Source: Syngnathus acus
Taxonomy: Eukaryota; Chordata; Actinopteri; Syngnathiformes; Syngnathidae
DNA: 64,000 bases
Direction: 5' to 3'
NCBI RefSeq assembly: GCF_901709675.1
Contig: NC_051098.1
Coordinates: 4,042,000 to 4,105,999, forward strand
Made by a program: the position numbers and the translations under genes. Positions within the stretch are counted from its first letter, which is position 1, and every line of letters begins with the position of its first letter. This document shows, piece by piece, positions 1 through 10,800 of the stretch. The notes beneath the pieces were generated by a model. It saw only the letters and a program-made list of their open reading frames with translations, made no database searches and was not told the origin of the DNA.

Positions 1-1859
1 TTTTTCTCTCATAGTTAAAGTGTACCTATGATGAAAATTGCAGGCATCTCATCTTTTGAGTGGGAGAGCTTGCACAATTGGTGGCTGACTAAATTTGCCC
101 CACTGTAAATGATTAGTTATAATTAATAGCCCGGTACCCTCGTGGCCGGAGGAAACTTCTACAACTGCATCCTGCATTTCCGTATGTCAATTATAAGACC
201 CCGGTGTAGCTCAGTGGCAACTCGAAAAGCCTCTGGACCCTCAATAGAGTGCGAACCACGGGCACTATCCAGTGTTTTTCTATTATGTCTGTTACTTTAC
301 AAATTTCTTGTCTACGAAAGGTGCGTTTAACTCTTGCAAGTGGGACTCTTTACTCTTCTGATGGGGAGTTGAGCCCACACGCACGCAACTTCCGTATTTT
401 TGATGAACTGGTTTCCAATGACAAGCAAAACATTTCAATAGGATTTATGGTTGAAAGGTTCAACCACAGTCTCTCTATGCAAGTCATTACAATAGAGGAA
501 AATACATCTAATTGTCAACTCAACAGCAAAGTCCTTTGGTTGAATTCCTGTCACGCATGCGTAAAATGTCTTCCACGCACGAAGGCAATTACAAATATGT
601 AAAACAATACAACTGCAATGGTCATTACATACACATAGTGACACAACAACCACGTAATTTCCATGAATACATTTTATTACAGTAAAGATTTTGTTTTGCC
701 CCAAATTGTACAATGGAATGTTACGATTCCCCTTCAGAAAGTTTGTTAAAAATGCTTAATCCCGTAATTTCCAACTCTAACACAGCCACGCAACCGTTAC
801 CAAATTGAAAGTTGAGGAGTCCAAGTGAAAAATAAACCAACATTCACCAGACATTCTCCTTAGTCAGAATTATCACCAAAAAAAAGACAAAATGAACAAA
901 CGTGTGGTTCTTGTCAGGAGGTGAAGGGCCCAATTTCACAATGCTTTGCAGTTTATTTGTAGTTTTTAGGGGTGGTGGTGGTTTAGAGCTTCGGTGTTTG
1001 TGGCCCACGATGAAGGTACATCTCCCTATTATTCAATTGCCATCACTTAAAACAGTTTAAGAGGGACTCAAAAGATGTTATAAACATATCAAAGTTGCAA
1101 TAATCAAATATATTCAACTGGTGGTTGAAAGCGATGACACATTAAACAGCAAATAGTAACGAAAATATCAACATTACAAATAAGAAGGACACATTGCAAA
1201 AATGAAGATGACTGCACATAGAACATACAATATTGCAAACATGTTCTTTTTGAGCTAAGGTCCAATCTGTAACCTTTATGAGTTCCTACTTAAATGTTCT
1301 CGAGAAAACAAATGAGATATTGGAGCGAACAATGTCGGTAGTTTGATTGCTTATGATAAATACAATTAGAACTCTGGAGTTAATGAGAAGAAAAAGAAAG
1401 CAAGAACCCCAATCACCCATATCAAACTATTTCAATGCAATATTGAGCGGGAAGAAGCGTGGTTGTGGAGGATGCATGTTGAGCAATTCGAGTGATGACT
1501 GCCTCGTGTTCCCGCAAGTGTTCGTGCCGGAGTTGTACTGACTGATTGAGCGTGATGTGACCTGCCCGCAACCTTCCTCGGCCTCCGTTCAGGACAACAA
1601 CAGTATCACCGTAGTTCCACAATTTCAATTAAACGCTATAGATGATCCTCTCGCTCTTACAAACATAAATTCATCACTGCAGGTCTGCCCCAGCACTTGG
1701 AGCGCAATTTGCCGGAGGGATGATGGAGTCCTGTTGATGTACACAGTCTGTAATAGTATACAGGGTGGGCAGGCTAGAAATTGTCAATCGTTCTCTGGAG
1801 CACAGATTTGGACTATATTTAGTGGGCCATTCTTTTATTTCCCTTTGCTTGGAACATTC
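1..1859. other. ARCN1 downstream flank and probable 3' UTR
   Basis: No convincing coding exon was found here. The ARCN1 stop codon is at 1860-1862 on the minus strand, so its 3' UTR should occupy the right part of this stretch. Possible poly(A) signals on the minus strand (read as TTTATT on the plus strand) are near 1834, 952 and 673; the sequence does not show which one is used. A short minus-strand reading frame at 1422-1628 is not recognisable as any family and may simply be UTR. Confidence 0.45.
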
Positions 1860-4800
1860 TTACAGGATTTCATATTTGTCGACGACAAAGGAGGTCTCCA
1901 AAGAGAATCGAACTGAGGCGTCCCCATCTACGTGAGTCACTTTAGCAACCTGACGTGCAGAGGAAAAACAAAAGACGTTAATAATTTGTTGTTTCAGACA
2001 AAGAGCGAAGCATACAGACCTTAAAAGTACAGCAGAATGCGGAACATAATCAGGGTTGTGGGCAGGTATCAGCAAATCTGATTTTTTTTCTGCCAATCTT
2101 TTGTGCTTTTTTTTTCAAGTGAATCTTATTAAATAAAAATGTGACAATATAATAAAGGAACAACTTTTTTTATATATACAGTGTATGGAATCAACAGTTT
2201 CTTAAATTCACATTGTGTTTAGCAGTAAAAAACGGTATCATCTAATTTTATAAAAATATAATTTATTAAAATGTATTTGAAAATGATTATCATCCATCCA
2301 TTTTCTATATCGCTTGTCCCCACGGGGGTCGCAGGCGTGCTGGAGCCTATCGGGCAGTAGGCGGAGGACACCCTGAACCAGTTGCCAGCCGATCGCAGGG
2401 CACACAGAGACGAACAACCATCCGCACTCGCACCTAGGGGCAATTTGGAGTGCTCAATTGGCCTACCAAGCATGTTTTTGGGATGTGGGAGGAAACCCGA
2501 GTGCCCGGAGAAAACCCACGTGGGCACAGGGAGAACATGCAAAGTCCACACAGGGAGGGTCAGAGGTGGAATCAAATCGGCACCCTCCTAACTGTGAGGC
2601 GGACATGCTAACCAGTGCGTCACCGAGCCGCCCTATTTTACTCATTATTTATTCATTTGTATGTTGTATTTATTTAATATTTATATTGCTTTCTTTATTC
2701 ATTTATTATTTTATTTATTATGTATTCATTATTATATTTTTTTCAAAAGAACATGAGAATGGCTCCCAATACAAATCAGTACTTTTAAAGGTTGACGTTT
2801 GATGGCTATGCTATTTGATATGCAAAGCGGCGCAAAATATTAATTTTAATGCAAAAACAGCAATGCAAAATCGCTTACTTCGAGTAACGAGTTCACATTG
2901 TTAAAAAAATGTTTGATTTACTGACTGTCGTGGTAACATCATGCAATCACATTTAATGTGATACGAGTTTCTGAAAAAAATGTATCATCCCAAAACTGCG
3001 TTATCATGACAAACCTATGATATGGCAACCAAGGGTCGTAAAACATTTACTACCTCCTTTTGAAGACAAACTGTGCCAAATGATGACATTTATTGCCGCC
3101 TTTTCTTCATCGTATTTTGTATTCTTATTTTTTTCTCTTTCTATGTTCATATTCAGCAGTCAATCAGTCAAAACATTTCTACCAAAGTTCATACCTGGAT
3201 GTCACAGTAGTTGCGTTTGGACACAAAGGACACATTAACGGGGAAGAAGTCATTGGGTTGTCCGCTAATGCTGAACTCCAGGCTGCCAGTCTTGTTGTTG
3301 GCATCGATGACAGGTAGGCACCACTCCAGAACATTTCGCCTGCTGTCGTGTTTGTACTCTCCATCCAGATCTCCGATCACAGGTGCACCCATGCCAGACC
3401 TGCACGGAGACATGTCCCCTTATGTAACACACACATTGTGATGGCACCCACGGAACTATTCTTACAATAGAGATGACCAGATTAATATTGTCAGTTACGT
3501 ATGTCACTATGGTATCCCTTAACCGTCCAAAAAGAAGATTTGATCTGCTTACGGCACTGGTATGGTAATGACCACGTCATTGAGTTCCAGGCTCTCTTCC
3601 TGCAGCTCGTATTCAATGTTGACGTCACAGCCGTTGCCACTCTCTGAAGGCCAGCAGTTGACTGAGGGATAATTGACACATTGTGAAAAGGATAACTAAA
3701 AGTCAACAATAGTCCTTTGAAGGGTTGCCATGTCCCAAGGAAGGAACAGAGGGAGAGGCGAACAGTTTGTGAGATCAAGATAAAACATTTAGGTTAACAA
3801 ACAAGCAGAATTTAATTTGTAGTAACACCATAGCTTCTTTCAAAACATAAAATACCTAAAATTCCAACTAAATACTTTAGTTGGAACAAGTGCGACGATT
3901 AATTGAATAATCAATTATCAAATTAATTGATCATTCTTTGCATATTTACAGCCCTCGATTAATTTGAAACATGGGTCTCAAACTGGGGGGACAATAGTTT
4001 GCGGCCCTCGCCTTAATAAAAAAGTTTAATGTCAGCGTGGCTCGCGATTTTGATACGAATGGTTGTGTGCAGTGGTGATTCATTCGAATGTGTCTTTTTG
4101 GGTGCACAGTGTTTGTGCGAAAAGCACTTTTCCACCTTGAACTTCAATAAGTCCAGGTTCAGACTCACTGATGAGCATCTTCAAGCCCTACCGAAGGTCT
4201 CAATTGCTTCCTTCCTCGCGACCAATGTGGCTCAGCTATGCTAGAGGAACTGCATTGCCAGGTCTCTCGCAGCAAGTAGGCAGAAGACACGTTCATGGTA
4301 AAGTTGTGGTTTAATTTTGAGAACAGGGGTGTAAAAGTTTTTATCAGTGCATTAAAAAAAAAATATATATATATAAAAAATTAAAAAATGCGGCCCAGCC
4401 TCACCCCAGACTTTAGCTCCAGTGGCCCCCAGGTAAATTGAGTTTGAGACCCCTGATTTTAAATCACGCAAATCCTTTGAATTTTAGCCTCATCATCAAT
4501 AGTGAATATTCAGATTTTGTAATCCTTTAGTAAAGCCAAATGATTGTTTGTGTTGAATAAAATGCTGGGAGAGATCATCAGGTATGCCGTGGAAAATTAG
4601 TCAATGTCAATTATTGTGTCAAAAAACGTGGGTATTTTCTAATATAACAAAAATGTCTTGTTTGTTAATTCATCTATGCTAACCTCATGTAATAGGCAAA
4701 ACAATAAAATACTCTTCCACTAGATGACAGAAGGTACACAAATAATCTATTAGAGATGCACCGATCCGATATCTGGATCGGATATCGGTCCCGATATCAA

Positions 4801-7800
4801 CAAAATTGATGGATCGGGTATCGGAAAATGCAGCCGATCTGTGAGCCGATCCTTTCCTTAATCTATTGGGACGCGGGCTACGTCATACGTCAGCAGCACG
4901 TGTGCCGCGGGACGCGGCTACGTCATACGTCAGCAGCACGTGTGCCGCATCCACGAGAGTTTTCTAAACAAACGCAAACATGGAGCGAACGAAAGAGTCA
5001 GCTGTGTGGAGGTACTTTAAACTGAACACGCCAACTAGCTCGACGGCAGTTTGTAATGTCCGCAAAGCTAATGTTGCCAGGGGTGGTGGTAGTACTGCCA
5101 GTTATAGTACTAGTACTAAGCGGAGCTTGTTTACAGGGAGCACTTCTCATTGCTGCTTAAATGAGCATTTAGCATCAACAGGTCATGAGTGATGTGGAAC
5201 GGCACCTAATGTTTACATGTTTACTATTTATTTTAATATTTGGTTACTGTGTGCTTGATCACCCTTTCTATACCACCAGACTTTCCAACAGCTTCGTACT
5301 CCAGGCTGTTAGGATCCTGAACTCGCTCCCCCTTTCAGCGTAGCGTCCTGTTCTTGCTGTATGCTCACTGGCTTGGTTTTGCCCCTCATATTCAATGGGT
5401 TATTGGTCTGTTTTTATTCATCGCTCGTTTTATTTTATTTATTATTTATTTCTTCTTGTTTTTGTTTTGTGTCGCCTACTTGTATGTCTCGTCACCGTGG
5501 GATGGAGGAAACGGAATTTCGGTTTCTTTGTGTGTCTTGACATATGAAGGGATTGACAATAAAGCTGACTTTGACTTTGATGTAGCTTGTTAAGTCAACC
5601 ATAATATCGGATCGGTATCGGGTATCGACCGATACGCAAAACCACGGCATCGGTATCGGTATCGAAACTGAAAAAGTCGGATCGGTGCATCTCTATAATC
5701 TATGCTGTATATTGGATCATTTTGCACAGCGGTGTGCCCTGAGATTTTATCTGATGTGAAAAATGTGCCTTGTCTCAATTAAGGTTAAGAAACACTGACT
5801 TTGATGGAGCAAAAAAAAAATCTGTGTAAGTCTCTTCACATACAATCCAAAACGCTGAATATCTGGACGACTGTATGTAGGCTTAGAGAAACATGGAGTG
5901 GGGCTTCCAAGTGAATATATGTAGAAGTAAAACAAAAGCGATAGAGAGAGTGCCATGACGAGTTGCCCATTTCGCCTGTTGGAGTGCTGTGGCGATTGAT
6001 ACTGTTTGAGCTGTCGATGTCTCAAACACCAGATCGATTTTCAAACTCAAATGGCAACACGTTTGATATTTCAGTCATTTGAGGCAATGCATTTGACGTA
6101 TTGTACCAGAAACGTAAGTGACATACACTACCGTTCAAAAGTTTGGGGTCACAAAATTGTTTGGGTGAGGAATTTACGCAAAGCAAAAGAAAGTATACAT
6201 GGGACGCCAAAACAAGTTGGTGGCCGAAAGTCATTTGTTGTGGCTTGCCACGAGTTAAATATATACTTGGGAAACACTGTGGCTGCGTCTTATTTCACGG
6301 AGCCCAGTTAATTCCGATATTACAGCTGATCACAAAATTAAAATGTGCATTTAAGAAAAGCATCGCATTACCCAAGCCGGAAAACCTTTTGTGTATACAA
6401 CAAGTAGCATAGCAACAAGTTGATGACATGGTTTGGACCCAAACTTGCTACTATTTAGTTTACTTTATGGCTGGTGTCTTTGGATAAAGGTTTAAAAATG
6501 TATCACATTTATTCATACAAGGTATAAATAAACACAAACAAAGCCATCACACGCGGTGTGATTTTCAGTAGCACTTCTTTGATTACACAGCATTCAAGTG
6601 CACTTGCAATCAGAGTACAAACTTTGGACTTACTGGTTAATGGTATGAGTGACTCGTCTGTGGTCTGTAGTCTCCATTTCAGCACGCCAACGTCGTTGTT
6701 GAGAGGGAAGGACTTCTCAGGGTTCTTCAAGCCAATCACCGAGTCTGATGTGAACAACTTCTTGTCCACATTCGGATGGGTCTAAGGGGCACATTTTTTT
6801 AGACTATCGATTTGTATTCATTAGTCAATTAGGGTGCACACACACCTTCTGGAACGGACTGTGGTCGAAAACCGAGGCTCCACTGTATTACATATCATAC
6901 CATATGATATCTAGTCAACTAACACCATGCTGCTAGTTAATAGAAACAAAATTTAATAGGCATTTAAGAATATGTACCGGCACCCACATTCTCCAACAAA
7001 ATATTAGTTCATTTCTCTGGGACAATGAAGTGTGTGCCTGTATTTGTCAAAACACCTACTTGAAGCTGTAATCCTTTGCTGTCATTATTGATGAGAACGA
7101 GACGGATGCGTCCGTTCTTGTCATCTGTGACCCGGAGCGTCACCATGCCCAGCACCTCCATGTTTTGCAGCCCGCCATCACGACCACAAGTGAGAGAGAT
7201 TTTCTCCTCAACTCTAAGATGTACACTGTTGAGTACAAACAAAATTTGTGAAGTGTTGTGTTGGGACGGACACACATTGAGTCCTAAATCGAAGCATAAT
7301 AGACCAGCGAAACAAGTGATAGGTACTCCATACACTTCAAACTCTGTGGTATAATATATGAACTAAAAATGCATGGTCAGTTTCAAAGTATTAATTGCAT
7401 TTTTTTTTTTTTTATAAAACAAATTAAAAAACAAAAATATCGACCAACCCCTCCATGTTCACTGGTGGTGGTAGAGCTTTTGAAACATCTGAGCCTCTCT
7501 TCCCAGAGGATGGCATGATAGTTTCTCCCTCCAACTTCAATTTGTCAACAAAGTTGTCCACCTCTTTCCCTTTTGCCCCCAGCTTGAGTGCTTTACTTGG
7601 TCCGCTTTGTCTGGAACGGGAGAGAAAAAACGGTTGTCAAACAAACGTATGGACCATTTACAAGACCAAAAAAGTGCAACAAATGCTTTCCAACTGCGGA
7701 TTTCTTATTTTCTTCACCTGACTGGAGTTGGTGTGATCTTGGGCTTTTCAGGCTCTACGATGGTTTCTGTAATGATAGATCCCGAGGAGATGCTGGTCAT

Positions 7801-10800
7801 GCCTCCACTGCCAAAGCCCCCAAAAGCTGGCCCCTTCTTGCCGGAACGCTCTGCATCCCTTCTAGCCTGCTGCAGCTCCTTGGCCTTTCTCCTCATCTCA
7901 GCCTTGGCTTCTCTTTCCTGGGTCTGAAAGTTGATGAAATGATTTTAAATTTTGGGTGCTTGACTATATTGAGTTCAATCATAAATCACTTGGACTAATG
8001 CCAACTCTAAAAGGTTTCTGAAACATTTGTAATCAAAGCACAGCATGAAGAGAAAGAAATACAACTGTTCAAGATGCAAGTTCGAGGGGAATTGAAATTA
8101 AAATGGTGACAAGTTGGCAGGGCTTTTCCATTTACCTGTTTGTCAATATAGAGTACCTTTACAAAATTATTTTCCTTCTTTGGGGTTTACAAAATGTATT
8201 CCAACAGTTTGTCAATGTCACACATCTAACTGTGTCCCAAAAATATAACAATGTTGAACATTATTTTTTATTATAGATAACTTTGGTTTGGTAAAGTCTA
8301 TATTCACACCTGAGGCGAACCGAGAACACTTGAAAAAGTGGGTCTCGGTCCATTTCTTTAATCCGCACCAGGATTCTGTTGCGTGTATTCACACCTGCAC
8401 AAACCAGCGTTCCAATCGAACCCTGGTCCGTTTAAAGCGGATCAAACAGTCAGGTCTGAATACACCCTAAGTCCGCTTTTGGGCCGGACTCAACAAGCGG
8501 ACTAAGGACTTTTCTGATCTGAATACACTTTAAATAAAACAAAATATAAATCCAGCCTGAACAGGCCCTGACCCAACTTAATAAACTCACCTCTCTGACA
8601 GCACGGAAAACTTTCTCCTCATGGGAGTCCATCTCAGTGAAAGTGCGGATTTGAGCCAGGTTGACATTCTCTCTGTAGCCTAGCGCCACGATCTCATCAA
8701 AAGCAAAGATCAGGTCAAAACAGTGCTCTGAAATTTCACTCTCCTCCAGCACACGGCAGTATTCCGGGATCTGGACAGGTATAAAGGAGATACTTGACAT
8801 CAGTTTCTTACATGAAGGTAAACATCTCTTGGCTGGTATGATTTGAGCAACATGTCACCATGCTGCATCTAACAGGGTAGTCTTGGTGAAAGAAAAAAGA
8901 TTCGCAATTTTGTGTGTCTGTGTCTCTGTTGTGTCTGTTATTTTGAGTAGACCACACTATAAAGAACTGTGCGACTTGTTTGCAATGAAGTCACTCAAGA
9001 AAAAGGCATTTGTACACTGTCTAGCAGGGCTTTGGTGACTGCATACAGTCATTACCACAGAGTCTCAAGTGTCAGAGTTCAGTGGTTCTTAACCTTGTTG
9101 GAGGTACCGAACCCCACCAGTTTTGTATGCGCATTCACCGAACCCCTCTTCAGCGAAAAATGAAAAAGAGAGAGAGAAAAAAAAAAAAGTCAAATTCAGG
9201 ACATAGATGTTTTTTACTGGTGCGCAAAATGAGCCGTGCATGATCATCACCTTGTTCAAAGAACAAAACCAACACAATGCATGAACTCAACACATTATAT
9301 ACCTGCAAATCAGTGTGACTTCTGCTGTTGCCTTTGCGAGACCAGTTCAGATATGGATTATCACAAATTTACACGAGGTGTGTTCGGACCTCCCCAGTGG
9401 AGGCTCTGCCGAACCCCGATGCTTCGATCGAACCCAGGTTAAGAACCACTGATCTAAGTTATTGCAGGCCACTTTTGTCGTAATGCTCCTTGCTACAATA
9501 GTAGGGAGCAGGTTTTGGCCTCATCTGCCAGTTCCCCCACAAGTTGGTCGTCAACTGTCAGAGGACTAGCTCAAACAGTTACTGCGTAAACAAGTCAACA
9601 AAGTGGCAGTTCCGGTGACATCACACCACCTCATCCAAGTTTGCAAATTATAAACCAATTACTAATATGCCATGCCCAATCAAGTGGGCGAGAAAATTAC
9701 AACGCATTCGTGCACAGCACTCGTATAAATATAGAAAAAAAATTAAGCCTACCGATTGAAATGGAGGAGTTTTGTTTTCCCCCAAATTGCATTCTTTACG
9801 AGTTGAAATTTGAATTCTACCACATCTACTACAATGGGAGACCTTGACATGACAGCAGTGTGATTAGTACTTTTAACTAGGGTTGTCACGATACCAGAAT
9901 TTCAGTAGTCGGTCGGTACCAATAGCTGTGATTTTCGACGATTCGCGATGCTAATTCAGTACCACGGTAAAAAACAACCAAACAGAATCCACTTACTTTT
10001 AAAACCACTAATTCATTTAAAATTGCTTAAACCGTGTCGTAAACTTTATATTAGAAAAGAGAAGCAGTGGCATAGAGCCTTCAAGACACTATAAAAACAA
10101 GCAAGACTGATAATAACAATATTCAACGATATACACTGCTCAAAAAAATTAAAGGAACACTGAAAATAAATCAGATTTCAATGGTGACAACAAAAATGTT
10201 GGATATCTATACTGATAGACAGTTTAATGTCTCAGGAACAAAAAGATGCCACATCTTTTTGTTCCTGAGACATGTTTGATGCTCGTCCATTTTGCCTAAA
10301 TTCAATTTCTGCAACTCAAAATTATTTTCAATATCTTGTGTGGCCCCCACGTGCTTGTATGCATGCTTGACAACGTCGCGGCATGCTCCTAATGAGACGA
10401 CGGATGGTGTCTTGTGGGATGTCCTCCCAGATCTGTCTAAGGGCATCAGTGAGCTCCTGTAAAGTCTGAGGAGCAACCTGGCGGCGTCTGATGGACTGAA
10501 ACATTATGTCCCAGAGGTGTTCTATCGGGTTTAGATCAGGTGATCGTGAGGGCCATTCAATTGTGTCAATTCCTTCATCCTTCAGATACTGTCTGCATAC
10601 TCCTGCTACATGAGGCCAGGCATTGTCATGGATCAGGAGGAACCCAGGACCTACTGCACCAGTGTAGGGTCTGACCATGGGTGCAAGGATTTCATCCCGA
10701 TACCTAATGGCAGTCAGACTGCCGTTCTCTAGCCTGTAGAGGTCTGTTCGTCCCTCCATGGAAATGCCTCCCCAGACCATCACTGACCCACCACCAAACC

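Noticed and set aside
200-262. tRNA-like start GGTGTAGCTCAGTGG
   Set aside because: No B box and no acceptor stem partner follow at the right distance.
1422-1628. 68-codon minus-strand frame just downstream of ARCN1
   Set aside because: Not recognisable, no splice context, and located where the ARCN1 3' UTR is expected.
2382-2802. Open frames in SINE copies (for example residues like [15 protein letters not shown])
   Set aside because: The same frame recurs in every SINE copy in the window; it is repeat sequence, not a gene.
9072-9459. Target duplication for the hAT MITE at 9080-9451
   Set aside because: Flanking 8-mers TCAGAGTT and ATCTAAGT do not match well enough.
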